Source: Lampris incognitus
Taxonomy: Eukaryota > Chordata > Actinopteri > Lampriformes > Lampridae
DNA: 64,000 bases
Direction: 5' to 3'
NCBI RefSeq assembly: GCF_029633865.1
Contig: NC_079216.1
Coordinates: 20,119,019-20,183,018, forward strand
In this document: positions 11,178 through 21,745 of the stretch, in pieces
How the letters are laid out: each line of letters starts with the position of its first letter
How positions within the stretch are numbered: position 1 is the stretch's first letter
Made by a program: the position numbers and the translations under genes
The notes under the pieces: generated by a model
What the model saw: only the letters and a program-made list of their open reading frames with translations
Database searches by the model: none
Told to the model about the DNA's origin: nothing

Positions 11178-11929
11178 ACAGGGCGACCCACCAGGTCTGT
11201 CAGGGTGCGTCCTGTGGAAGTCCCGGACGAGGGTCTCATCCAGGACAAGGCGATGAGGGACTTAACACCTTTCCTCCGGGCCATATCCCTCCCAGTCAAC
11301 GAGATACTGCAGGCCGCGGCGACGAGAGTCCAGGAGACGATGAACAGTGTAAGCAGGATGATCGTCGATCATACGATGAGGTGGGGGGCGGAGGAACTAG
11401 AGGGTTGGTAGAGACAGGACACATGGAAGGATGAACCCGGAGAGTGCGGGGGCGGCTTCAGACGGACCACAGAGGGGTTAATGACTGACAATGGAAGAGG
11501 GACCAATATACCTGGGGGACAGTTTCTTAGCGTCCGATTTCAAAAGGTAGGTCCTTGGTAGAGAGCCATACCTGGTCACCGGGGGAGTAGTCCGGAGCAG
11601 GGGTGCGATGACGATCAGCCAAGCGCTGGTAACGGCCGGAGGCCCTGAGCAGTGCAGCACGGGCTCGCCGCCAGGTCCTACGGCACCGACGGACCGTCCT
11701 CCTCCAGAGAAAGAAAAAGGGGCGGCTGATAGCCGTAAAGGGGACAACCCAGTAGATGAGGATGGCAAGGTTTTATGGGCATATTCTACCCCGGGAAGTT
11801 GAGGACGGGTTGGCAGACACCAGTCTCCAATACCTGGTTGGCCCTCTCGGCCTGGCCCGAGGATGGAACCCCGATGACAGAGCAGAAAGCCTTCCAGACA
11901 TCAGAAGTGAACTGGGGACCACGGTCAGA
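11178..11929 (-). pseudogene. Integrase C-terminus and chromodomain of the old gypsy element
   Basis: Continues the integrase core after the nested element: [21 protein letters not shown] then [10 protein letters not shown] with the catalytic Glu, but the segment between them (around YHPQSNG in relatives) is deleted. Near 11,480-11,560 the conserved KLSPRYIGPFS-like end of the integrase GPY/F region is readable, and at about 11,268-11,330 a chromodomain core ([16 protein letters not shown]). In chromoviruses this domain directs insertion to modified chromatin. At least two stops are in frame. Confidence 0.85.
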
Positions 11930-11934
11930 CAGTA

Positions 11935-12144
11935 TGTAATGAATGAAAGGTCACGTGTTTAACTTGACCTACTCACGGATGTACGTGCAGTGCGTGTGAC
12001 GTATACAGGAAGTGAGACGCGCATGTGATGAAGGTTGTATGTCGGATGAACGCTAGTAAAAGCTACACAGTTAAGAACCTACGAAGTCGGCTCGTTCTTG
12101 AATTATTCTTATGTCAGTAAGACAAGGCGTCTACGGACATTACA
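11935..12144 (+). repeat. 5' LTR of the young gypsy element
   Basis: It starts TGTAATGAATG and ends GGACATTACA. Such short LTRs carry the promoter and polyadenylation signals of the element, but I see no clear TATA or AATAAA here. Confidence 0.97.
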
Positions 12145-12162
12145 TGGTGTCAGAATAGTCTG
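12145..12162 (+). promoter_or_regulatory. Primer-binding site
   Basis: tggtgtcagaatagtctg directly follows the 5' LTR, where reverse transcription is primed by a host tRNA. The TGG start is the complement of the tRNA CCA end. I cannot name the tRNA from sequence alone. Confidence 0.75.
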
Positions 12163-12183
12163 TGTATCTGAACACGAGCGGTC

Positions 12184-12960
12184 ATGCCGAAGTTTAATCC
12201 GCCGAGTGAATTCAAGTTTGACTGCCCCGTTGAATGGCCGGAGTGGAGACAACGGTTTTCGCGCTTCAGGCTCGCGACAAAGCTGGATAAAGACGACGGG
12301 GAGATTCAAGTGAGTTCGCTGATTTATGCAATGGGCAGCGAGGCTGAAAAGATATTCAGCTCGTTTGACTTCGCGGCGGAGGGTGATAAAGTGGACTATG
12401 ATATCGTACTGAAAAAGTTCGACGACTACTTTATTCCCCGCCGTAACATCATACATGAGAGGGCGTGCTTCTATCAACGTAGCCAGCAGCCAGGAGAGAC
12501 AGCGGAGATGTACATCCGGACATTGTATGAGCTGTCTGAACACTGAGTTTGGGGACAAGAGGGATGAACATATCAGAGATCGTCTGGTAGTGGGCATAAA
12601 AGACAAGGCGCTCTCCCGTCAGTTCCAGCTCACAGCGGACCTTACTCTGGTGAAAGTCATTGAACAAGTGCGCCAGGCGGAGGCAATAACAAAGCAGCTC
12701 AGCCTCCAAGCTAACCAACCAGAGGCCCAGCTGGCTAACGTCAATGTTGTCCGATGGCGGGACGAACGCCAAAACAAAAAGGGCGGACAGCGTCATGGTG
12801 GCGGCAGTCCGGCAACAAAAAGTAGATGAATGCGGGAGGTGCGGCAAGACGCAGCACACCGATGAGCGGAAGTGTCCTGCAACGAACAGTAAGTGCAACA
12901 AGTGTCATAAAAAGGGACATTGGGAGCGTGTATGTCACTCTAAAGCGGTGAGAGAAGTCA
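12184..12960 (+). pseudogene. gag of the young gypsy element (frameshifted)
   Basis: It starts at ATG 12,184 (MPKFNPPSEFKFDCPVEWPE) with a capsid-like region. The frame ends at a TGA near 12,544 and continues in the next frame (..EFGDKRDEHIRDRLVVGIKD) to about 12,800, then moves again to the third frame, which carries the nucleocapsid zinc knuckle CNKCHKKGHWERVC at about 12,894-12,935, preceded by a C-rich CGRCGKTQH stretch. Relatives have Cys before EFG at the first break, so a 2-bp deletion there is likely. Gag would package the RNA in cytoplasmic particles. Confidence 0.9.
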
Positions 12961-15900
12961 CTGAAGAGGTTAAACAGCTGTACTTTCTGGGAGAAGTTGG
13001 CAAAGAGAGCAGTCAGGAAGATTGGACTGTTAGTTTAACAATAAGTGATGTACCAATAACCTTTAAAATTGACACGGGGGCTGACGCTACTGTTATCAAC
13101 CAAGGGACATTTAAAAAGCTGAAGCCAAACATAAAACTGGGACCTCCTGACACATGCTTCATAAGCCCAGGTGGAAACATCAGCTGCATAGGACAGTTTC
13201 AAGCCACAACCAACTACAAGGAGAAACAATACTCCTTTCCAGTGTATGTGATCAAGGGGAGAGGCAGCTGTCTGCTGAGTCGTCCAGAGGCAGTGGAGAT
13301 GGGTCTAGTGAAGCGGATGAATGAGGTCAGTGGAGTTTTCGGTTCAAGTGGACTGCTGAAAACAGACCCAGTGAAAATAGCTCTGGTGGAGGGTGCCCAG
13401 CCATACGCGGTGCATACAGCCAGACGGATACCACTGCCACTTGTACCACTGGTTAAGAAAGAACTGCAGCGCATGGAAAATGAGGGCATTATTGAAAAAG
13501 TGACTCAGCCCACAGAATGGTGCGCCGCTATGGTGCCGGTGCTGAAACCGAACAAGAAAGAGGTTCGCTGCTGCGCTGACCTCAGGAGGCTGAATCGAGC
13601 GGTGAAACGTGAGAAATACGTGCTGCCCACTATGGAGGAAATAATGCCAAGGCTCGCAGGGTCAAAGTTCTTCACAACGTTGGATGCAGCAAGTGGGTTT
13701 TACCAGATCCCCTTGCATGAAGACAGCAGGGGGCTCACCACTTTCATCACCCCATTTGGGAGGTATGCTTTCTGCCGCCTTCCATTTGGTATAACGAGTG
13801 CTCCAGAGATTTTCCAGAGAAAGATGGCGGAAACTCTGACCGGGCTAGAGGGCACAGAGGTGTACATGGATGACATCCTTATACATGGAGAGACTGAGGA
13901 AATCCATGACCGGCGCCTAGCAGAGGCGCTGGGGGGTCATTGAAACAGCAGGTCTCAAACTGAACCAAGCGAAATGCAAGTTCAAACAGAAACAAGTCCG
14001 CTTCCTTGGTCATGTCATCGACGAGGCAGGCATCAGACCTGACCCGGACAAAGTGGCCGGAATAGAGAACTTTCCTCAGCCCCAGAACGTGACGGAACTC
14101 AAGAGGTTCCTCGGGATGGTGAACTATTTGGCAAAATATGTCCCAGAGCTGTCCACTGTAGGTCAGCCGCTTTATGGACTGCTTAAAAGCAACGACAGAG
14201 TGGCTGTGGGGACCTGCACAGAACACAGCATTCCAAGACCTTAAAGCAGCACTCGCCACCGCCCCGGTACTCACCTTTTATGACGTCACTAAGGGTACGG
14301 TGGTGTCAGCAGATGCCAGCAGCTACGGGCTAGGAGGCGTTCTGCTCCAGCAGCACGGGGAACACTGGAAGCCCGTTGCCTACTGCTCCCGACGGCTGAG
14401 TGACGCAGAGACAAGGTACGCACAGATCGAGAAAGAGTGCTTAGCCAGCGTCTGGGCATGTGAAAGGTTCGAGAAGTACTTGTTTGGGCTTGACAATTTC
14501 AGACTTGTCACCGATCATAAACCACTAGTGCCCCTCATGAACAGCAAAGGCTTGGATAATGTGCCCATTAGGTGCCAGAGACTGTTAATGAGGCTGATGC
14601 GTTTCAATGCAGTGGCTGAATACGCACCAGGCAAAACTTTAGCTGTGGCTGATGCACTCTCCAGAGGCCCAGAGCAGCGCTACGGAGATGGTGCTTCTCA
14701 TGATGATGTTGCAGCGCACATTGAGGCCATCGTGTGCCAGGTGCCTGCCACACCTCAAAGGATGCAGGAGATAAAACAGAGCACGGATGGGGATCTGCAG
14801 CTCCAGACAGTGTTGGGCTTCATCAGACACGGCTGGCCTGAGTATGTCGATAAAGTGCCGGAGACAGTCAGAGACTTTTATCAGGTTAGAGGGGAGTTAT
14901 CTGAGGTAGATGGTTTAGTCATCAGAGGCAGTCGTATCGTCATTCCCACAGAGATGAGGGAGGTGATCTTAGACAGAATACACGACGGGCACCAGGGGAT
15001 AGTTAAGTGCAGAGAGAGAGCTAGCCAGTCAGTGTGGTGGCCCAAAATGACAGAGCACATTACAACAAAGATACAGCAATGTCAATTCTGCAGAGAACAC
15101 ACAGAGAAAAGAGCCTTTAATGTCAAGTGAGCTCCCATCCAGACCATGGCAGAAAGTTGGCATAGACCTGTGTGAGTACAAAAAGCAAAACTACTTGGTA
15201 GTGTCTGACTATTATTCCAGGTTTTTGGAGATCCTAAATCTACCAACAACTACTAGCAGTCAGGTTGTAGCTAGGCTGAAGGCTACATTTGCACGTTTTG
15301 GTATCCCTGAAATTGTAGTTAGTGATAATGGGCCACAGCTAGTTTCAGAAGAGATGAGGAGGTTCAGTGAGGATTATGATTTCATTCATGTGACTTCAAG
15401 CCCACACTACCCCCAGAGTAATGGACAGGCAGAGAGGGCTGTTCAGATAGCCAAAAGCATACTAAGGCAGGAAGACCCTCTCCTCGCCCTGTTGACATAC
15501 AGAGCTACACCCTCTTCTTCCACTGGAGCCAGTCCAGCGGAATTGCTCATGGGTAGGAGACTCAGAACCACCTTACCCACATTGCAGCATAACCTGAAAC
15601 CGGCCTGGCCTAAAGAGGAACTGATCAAAACCGCTGACGCCGCAGCCAAATCGAGGCAGGCTTTCTACTACAACCGCAGGAACGGCGTGCGGACACTGCG
15701 CCCACTGAACTCGGGTGACGCAGTACTCACCAAACCTGATGGACAGAAAACATGGACAATGCCAGCAGTTGTTCACAGTCAGAGCTCCACTCCCAGATCC
15801 TACATAGTGGAGACAGCTCAAGGTGAACATTACAGAAGGAACAGGCGCCACCTGTTGGCCACACCCAAAACACTCACCTTTGTCAGCAGGGATCCTGACC

Positions 15901-16022
15901 ATGTCACTCCAGGGGAGAGTGGAAACACGGATGAGTCCCGAGCAGCAGAAATGCCAACTTCCACACCATATGTTACTCGCTCTGGCAGGGTGAGCAAGCC
16001 AGCAATCCGGCTGGATTTGTGA
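12961..16022 (+). pseudogene. pol of the young gypsy element (PR-RT-RH-IN, frameshifted)
   Basis: Protease IDTGADATVI at about 13,070; RT with FFTTLDAASGFYQIPL, LPFGITSAPEIFQ and the catalytic YMDD at about 13,862-13,873; frameshift near 13,930 in a G6 run; RT end ..RFLGHVIDEAGI..ELKRFLGM; frameshift near 14,190; RNase H (SADASSYGLGGVLLQ, VTDHKPL); integrase zinc finger (HDGHQG..CQFC); frameshift near 15,115 in an A4 run; integrase core with Asp in VGIDLCEY, Asp in VVSDNGPQ and Glu in NGQAERAV; stop at 16,020-16,022. All domain motifs are intact. Only the reading frame is broken. Confidence 0.95.
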
Positions 16023-16137
16023 GGCGTATGGACTTGTGTACTGTGGGAGATTTTTAATTTTTTGTGAAAAGGGGGGTGATATACAGGTTAAAATTGTTGG
16101 CAGTAAATGTTCAGAGAAATGTTTAGAAAATAATCTT

Positions 16138-16148
16138 AGAGGGGGAGA
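16138..16148 (+). promoter_or_regulatory. Polypurine tract
   Basis: agagggggaga sits immediately before the 3' LTR at 16,149. It is the plus-strand DNA primer site in LTR elements. Confidence 0.85.
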
Positions 16149-16358
16149 TGTAATGAATGAAAGGTCACTTGTTTAACTTGACCTACTCACGGATGTACGT
16201 GCAGTGCGTGTGACGTATACAGGAAGTGAGACGCGCATGTGATGAAGGTTGTATGTCGGATGAACGCTAGTAAAAGCTACACAGTTAAGAACCTACGAAG
16301 TCGGCTCGTTCTTGAATTATTCTTATGTCAGTAAGACAAGGCGTCTACGGACATTACA
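16149..16358 (+). repeat. 3' LTR of the young gypsy element
   Basis: 210 bp, one mismatch to the 5' LTR (T at 16,169). Followed by the TSD cagta and then the interrupted integrase of the older element. Confidence 0.97.
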
Positions 16359-16363
16359 CAGTA

Positions 16364-17933
16364 GACCCGGAAAACGTCCTTGACCAGCAGATCCGCCGTC
16401 TCTCGGGCCGAAGGCAGTTTAGACAAGGGCAAAAAAAAAAAAAATTTACTGAAGCGATCAACAACAGTATTACCGTCGGAGGCGGGCAGACCAGAGACGA
16501 AATTCAAGGACAGATGCGACCAGGGACGGCGTGGAACAGGCAGGGGGCGCAGCAGACCGGCACTGGCCCGAGTGGAGGGCTTATTCTGGGCACAAACAAA
16601 AAGACTTAGTATCCTCCTTCATGGAAGGCCACCAGAGCTGCCTACGGAGGAAGGCTAGGATATGGGTTACTCCAGGATGGCAAGTAAGTTTGGACGAGTG
16701 AGCCCACTGCAACACTTGATTTAACAGCATCTGGACAAACAAGCGCCCAGGGGGACCGTTACCTGGGCCGGGCTGAGTCTGCTGTGCTGCTATGACATCC
16801 CTTTCAATGTTCCAGGTGACAGCCGCAACCACAGGTAGAGGGAACGATGGTGTCAGGTTGGAGCTTGGGCTCAGACTCCTTCCCATGCACACGAGACAGA
16901 GCAGCGGGCTTGGCATTCCTGGAGCCAGGCCTGTAAGTCAAAGAAAAATTAAAACGGCCAAAAAAAAAAAAGCGCCCACCTGGCTTTGCGCGCATTGAGT
17001 CGCTTTGCTGACTGGATGTATTTCAGGTTCTTATGGTCAGTCCACACTATAAAAGGAAGCTCAGACCCCTCCAGAAAATGTCGCCATTCCTCCAGTGCCA
17101 GGAGCTCACGATTCCCCACAACATTGTTCCTTTCAGCTGGGGAGAGACAGGAAGGCACAGGGGTGCATCTTATCCTCACTGGATCGCTGAGAAAGGACCG
17201 CTCCCACCCCAATCTCAGAGGCGTCCACTTCCACAACGAACTGCTTGGTTGGGTCTGGCTGTATGAGAATAGGAGCTGTGGTGAAGTGGTTCTTGGAAAG
17301 CTGCCTCTGCTACAGGGGTCCACAAGAACTGTCTGGAGGTAAGAGCAGTTAGTGCGGCCGCAACACGGCTGTAATTGCAGATGAACCGTCTGTAAAAGTT
17401 GGCAAAACCGAGAAACCTCTGAAGGTGCTTACGGCTGGTGGGGCTTGGCCACTCAAGAACCGCTCTTACTTTGGCGGGGTCCCTTCTCACCTGCCCATCG
17501 GCCACGATGTAGCCCAGGAAGGTGACTGAAGGAGCATGGAATTCGCACTTCTCTGCTTTTACGAAAAGGCGGTTCTCCAAAAGCCGTTGAAGGACTTGGC
17601 GGATGTGCATGACATGCTGACAAAAAAGAAAAAAAGATATCATCCAGGTAAACAAAAACGATCCAACATGTCACATAGGATGTAATTTACCAGACTCTGG
17701 AAGACAGCTGGGGCATTAGTGAGACCAAACGGCATCACCAGATATTCAAAATGCCCCAGGGGGGTGTTGAAGGCAGTCTTCCATTCATCTCCGTCTCGAA
17801 CCCGGAGGTAAGCATTGCGGAGGTCTAGTTTAGTGAACACTGTGGCTCTCTGGAGAGACTCAATAACATCAGTCAAGAATAAGTATCTTCTGCCCCTCAT
17901 TACTTCTGCTTTTGAGGCCTCCAGGCAATACAT
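16364..17933 (-). pseudogene. RT, RNase H and integrase N-half of the old gypsy element
   Basis: In reading order: RT palm ([27 protein letters not shown]) starting directly after gag; the catalytic box FVYLDDI near 17,640-17,655; RT thumb ([22 protein letters not shown]); RNase H with [20 protein letters not shown] and [17 protein letters not shown]; then [18 protein letters not shown]; the integrase zinc-finger region (LRRQLWWPSM) at about 16,640; and the first part of the integrase core ([18 protein letters not shown]) ending at the nested insertion at 16,363. Protease and the RT N-terminus are missing: gag at 17,950 abuts RT at 17,933. A long A/T run at 16,432-16,444 and other indels break the frame. 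Confidence 0.92.
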
Positions 17934-17949
17934 GGCCGGAGGGTCTTGT

Positions 17950-18943
17950 CTACAAAAGAGAACCCCGCACCAAGGGGTCTGCTAGTTTTGACGGACGGTG
18001 AGGCCAGGAGGCGAGAAAGTGACCAGGCTGACCACAATACAAGCAGCTGTTCTTGGTGATGCGGCGTTGACGCTCCTCCGGGTCGAGCCGGAAGCGGCCG
18101 CGTTGAATCGGCTCCGAAGCTGGGGAAGACTCACGCCTCGGGCTTTGTCGGAGGACGTCAGCCTCAGTCGAGCGAGCTCGTCTCCCAGAGTTTGGAGGTG
18201 TGGCCCGTGGAAAGTTGTTGTGACCAGGAAAGCGGCGCGTCCTCTCTCTCCTCCGCTCCCGGAGACGGTTGTCCACACGAATGGCCAGGGTAACCAATTC
18301 CTCCAACCCTCAGGCTCGGGGTAGGAAGCCAATTCGTCCTTTATGGATTTGCTTAGACCGTTGGAAAACCCGGCCTGGAGGGACTTGTTCCATCCGCTCT
18401 CCGCTGTTAGCGTACGGAACTCAACTGAGTAGTCAGCGACGCTGCGGGAACCCTGGCGGAGAGATCAGTCTTTTTGAAGCATCCTGTCCCCGCACGGGAT
18501 CATCAAAAACCTGGCGAAAAGCAGTGGTGAACTCAGCGTAGGATGAGGAAGTGGAGGCCCGCATCTCCCACACCGCTCTAGCCCAATCCAGAGCGCTTCC
18601 CCGGAGAAGACCCATGACGTAAGCGACTTTGGCTCCATCCGTGGAATATGACCGGGGCTGCTGGTTAAACAATCTCACACTGCATCAAAAAAGGGCGACA
18701 AAGTCCAAAATGTCCATCATACTTACCGGGCGGGGCAACCCATGGTTCCGTAGCCGAAGTTAATGGCGGTGCTGGAGGGGCGGGACCCGGGCTAGCGGAG
18801 GCACCAAGCTGGGTCTGGATTCCAGAGATCTTTCAGCTGAGCTCACGGAGGGCGTCAGCCATCCCCTGTAGCACCTGGCTGAGGACCGATTCTTGGTTGG
18901 CTACAGCCTGGCAGACCGTGGTGGAATGGTCTGCTGGGTCCAT
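17950..18943 (-). pseudogene. gag of the old gypsy element
   Basis: The start ATG at 18,943 reads MDPADHSTTVCQ.., a typical start for this gypsy group. The capsid part at 18,433-18,678 includes VAYVMGLLRGSALDWARAVW. The end carries a damaged zinc knuckle, [14 protein letters not shown], in which the last Cys of CCHC is Trp. Frameshifts separate the pieces. Confidence 0.85.
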
Positions 18944-18960
18944 AGTGGCTGGAACGTACC

Positions 18961-19366
18961 GTCACGTATCTGGAAAAACCCAAAAGCAGACGGGACAGCC
19001 AGGTAAAGAAAAAAATCAAGTCTTTATTGAAGTGGCAGATCCCAGGAGTAGAGCATGAGTTGGCTCAGTGGCAGGGAGACTGGCAGGCTGAAGTCTTGAA
19101 GAGCAAAAAAAAAAATCAGACAGGCAGGCAAGAATAAAAAAAAAAAAGAGCATCAGAGAATGCAGACTGGACGTGTAATCGCCTTTAGACAACAAATCCT
19201 GAATGGCAACGTTCCAGCAAAGACTGGTCTACAGTGGAGGCTTCTTAAAGGTGAGGGTGATTGCTTGATGGCCAGCAGGTGTGTTGATTGAAATAATGGA
19301 CAGGTGTGCCAGAGTGAAGGAGGAGGGGGAGGAATGAGCAGGTGTCAAGGGAGAGGGGTTGTGACA
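18961..19366 (-). repeat. 5' LTR of the old gypsy element
   Basis: About 406 bp, with the element start TGTCACAACCCC at 19,366. An AATAAAGACTTG-like polyadenylation region is seen on the minus strand near 19,020 (ctttatt on plus). Pairs with 10,807-11,150. Confidence 0.9.
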
Positions 19367-19371
19367 AATAT

Positions 19372-19922
19372 ATTCCATTCTAGTTTTCCAAAGGATTGGC
19401 ACTATCATTTGAAAACCAAAACTGACTATAAGTTTGGCTTGCGGTACCTGTTACTACATTGGAATTTGCAATGTAATTCGGGGATTTCTAGGGAATTTAT
19501 GGTCCATGGTTCCAGACAGTACACATTTAGCCTGCAACTAAATGTTGACGACCTTCCACTTTTGAAAAGTTCCTCCTTGCAGTTTTGGCCTTTTCTTGGC
19601 ATGCTGCATGAAAGCTTAAAAAGCCATTTGTGATTGCCCTCTATTGTGGAAACTTCAAAACGAACTTTTTTGCAGAGTATTTTCACCAGCTTGTAACCAT
19701 TTATGATGGGTTCCGTTGGCCCATTGCGTTGTCAACTTTCTTGTAGCCAGACCTCTTGCATGTCTGAAAAACTTTTTTTCACTCCATGTTCCTACGGAGT
19801 TTGCCTGAAAGCCATGATCACTTGCAGAAAGACCAAAGTGGAAAGCAACAGAGCTTGTCAGTTTCTCTTGTACAGTAGCCCAGTAGTCTTAAGAGGTATC
19901 CTGAGGGCAGACATTTTTAAAT
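19372..19922 (+). pseudogene. Transposase-like protein fragment
   Basis: A decayed reading frame contains FSLQLNVDDLPLLKSSSLQF followed, after a 1-base shift near 19,616, by KKPFVIALYCGNFKTNFFAE and YFHQLVTIYDGF. The pattern 'xxNxDGLPLFKSS..FWPIL..PFVIALYCG' is familiar to me from a widespread animal transposase-related family of uncertain superfamily (possibly CACTA/EnSpm-like). Stops and shifts make it a pseudogene. Its 5' end is cut by the gypsy element's TSD. Confidence 0.5.
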
Positions 19923-19924
19923 GA

Positions 19925-21324
19925 ATGAATGATTTATTTCCAAAATGTAAATAAGCAGGATATGACATAAGGATAATCCATTGCCAATCATCTGAATTTA
20001 TCAACAAATCCACACATCAAACTCAGTGAACAAATCTCTGTATGCATCAGATTATTTGTTACATGTTGGAAAAGAAGTAGGAGGAAGTATACACTTTTTT
20101 CCCTACCCCTTCTCCCCTACTTTTAAGTTAATTCAACTACTATACATTTCAAACTCAATTCCCACTATACTGTATAGTTCAAATTCAATGCAAGTTGTGC
20201 TGCACAATACAAACTCAATTGCTGTGAACACATCCTAAAGTCATGTACCAAGAATAAACAGATCTCGCTGCTACGTACAACCCAAATATCCACTCAGTGT
20301 CATAGAAAGAAAAATGAAAAGAAAAATGTAATAAGAGATGTTCAAAGATAAACGAAACTTAGACAGTTAACACAACTCTTCATTGTCCCTATATCTCTTG
20401 ATAATCAGTCCTTTGTACTTCTTCTTGAACTGTGTAATGTTTGTACTTTGTTTGAGTTCCATGCCCAACTGTTCCACAATTTTACCCCACAGATTTCAAA
20501 GTTGTACGAACACAGTTTCTTGAAGTTTAATTTCTCTCTCAAATTATATATTCCCCTTCTCTATCTGAGAATATTTTTTGTATATTACTCGGGAGTAGAT
20601 TGTGTCTTGCTCTTTAACATTATTTGTGCTGTGTTAAATTCTTCTAAATCCCTGAACTTCAAGGCACTTGACTTTAAAAATAGTTTGTTGGTGTGTTCAT
20701 GATGTCCTTCATTATTAACTATTATTAACTATCCTTATGGCTCTTTTTTGTAGCATACATAACGGTTGTAGGTTTGTTTTGTAGGTGCTACCCCATACCT
20801 CCACACAGTAGATCAGATAGGGTAAAATAAATGAGCAATACAGAGTGTGCACTGATTTATGATCCAGAATGTGACTTGCTTTTCTCGTGACTGCAACACT
20901 CCTTGCCAGCTTTGCTCGCACATATGTTATGTGAGGATTCCAGCAGATTTTGTGGTCTAGTATCACACCGATAAATTTATCTTAATATACTCTTTCTAGT
21001 TGGACATAGTCAATTAATCCTTTACTTTGGTGTTTATTTTACGATTTCCAAACATAAACTGTTTTGTCCAGATTCAAGGATAATTTATTTTTGTCAAACC
21101 ACTGTTTTAATTTTTCCATTTCTATTGAGGTCACCTCCAAAAGCTGCTGTAAATTCTCAAATAAAACAAATTTCGATATTTTTGCTATCTTGCTATCTTG
21201 CGATCTTACTTAAATGATATCATTTAAGGACAGAATGAACAGTTTTGGACATAAAACTGACCCCTGGGGGTCGGCCACTTGTGGTGTACCCCTGGGGTAC
21301 ACCACAAGTAATATCCATGCATGA
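19925..21324 (-). mobile_element. Jockey/CR1-group LINE fragment
   Basis: Minus-strand RT remnants in reading order: a GVPQG-type motif duplicated around a palindrome at 21,277-21,309, followed by VLCPKLFILS-like sequence; LQQLLEVTSIEMEKLKQWFD then NKLSLNLDKT near 21,060-21,170; then VILDHKICWNPHITYVRAKL, LYCSFILPYLIYCVEVWG and LQKRAIRIVNNS at 20,715-20,966. The catalytic ADD box is missing. The AT-rich 3' UTR runs to about 20,000 and contains short CAATTC repeats. 5'-truncated; no TSD seen. Confidence 0.75.
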
Positions 21325-21424
21325 CGATTTATATTCACCTATCATTACAATCTGCTGCCTGTTACTTAAATAGCTTCTTAGCCAATTCTGTACACTTTTC
21401 CAATGTATCTATTAATCAAAGCGA

Positions 21425-21745
21425 TGGGGGGGGGGCTAGGAGTACATCTGTTGCCTTCTTACAATGCTGTGATTGCAACCATTCCCCAATCCGCTGTGAA
21501 TAGTACACATGGCCATTGAAACTCTAGTTAATGTTCACACCTATACTATTCGCATATGAAACTGATGGTGGGTTCGGTCATTATGCCACTGTATTGTCTA
21601 TAAGGGTGGGGACGCCTGCAGTCAGTTGAAACCGAAGAGGTCACTTAGATGAGTGATGAAACATATCTCTATAAAAGTTGTGTCCAGATGAACTGATTCA
21701 ACTTTGATTTTCTTATCTGGATTATTGAACACGCATCAAGACAAC
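21425..21745 (+). mobile_element. Penelope-like element, 3' end (copy 2)
   Basis: It begins with a G-run and the last codons of the PLE protein (GGGLGVHLLPSYNAVIATIP), the region just after the GIY-YIG domain, ending at a TGA near 21,520. Then the common 3' region follows: gaaactctagttaatg, tataagggtggggacgcctg, ccagatgaactgattcaac, and beyond that cttatctggattattgaacacgc shared with 2,690-2,735. 5'-truncated. Confidence 0.8.

Larger units (their letters stand above)
11935..16358 (+). mobile_element. Young Ty3/gypsy retrotransposon nested in the old one
   Basis: Complete from LTR to LTR, 4,424 bp. The 210-bp LTRs (11,935-12,144 and 16,149-16,358) are identical except for G at 11,955 versus T at 16,169. 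A perfect 5-bp TSD cagta is at 11,930-11,934 and 16,359-16,363, within the integrase gene of the older element. It has a primer-binding site, gag, pol in the order PR-RT-RH-IN, and a polypurine tract. It looks like a recent insertion, yet gag-pol changes frame five times. The proteins resemble the fish 'K02A2.6-like' gypsy group and lack a chromodomain. Confidence 0.97.
10807..19366 (-). mobile_element. Old Ty3/gypsy chromovirus, split by a younger gypsy element
   Basis: A minus-strand LTR retrotransposon. The LTRs are at 18,961-19,366 (5') and 10,807-11,150 (3'), starting TGTCACAACCCCTCTCCC in element orientation. A 5-bp TSD aatat is found at 10,802-10,806 and 19,367-19,371. In reading order it holds gag, part of RT, RNase H, the integrase zinc finger and core, then an interruption by the plus-strand element at 11,935-16,358, then the rest of integrase and a chromodomain. 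The two LTRs differ by indels (344 versus 406 bp) and many bases, and the frames are broken, so this is an old, dead copy. Confidence 0.93.

Noticed and set aside
10646..11299. 217-codon minus-strand frame
   Set aside because: It runs through the LTR in a frame different from the chromodomain frame. It is a shadow.
12109..12606. 165-codon minus-strand frame
   Set aside because: Antisense to gag of the young gypsy element.
11935..16358. Programmed frameshifting to explain the gypsy frame changes
   Set aside because: At most one shift (gag/pol) would be expected, and five is not credible. At the first break relatives indicate a 2-bp deletion.
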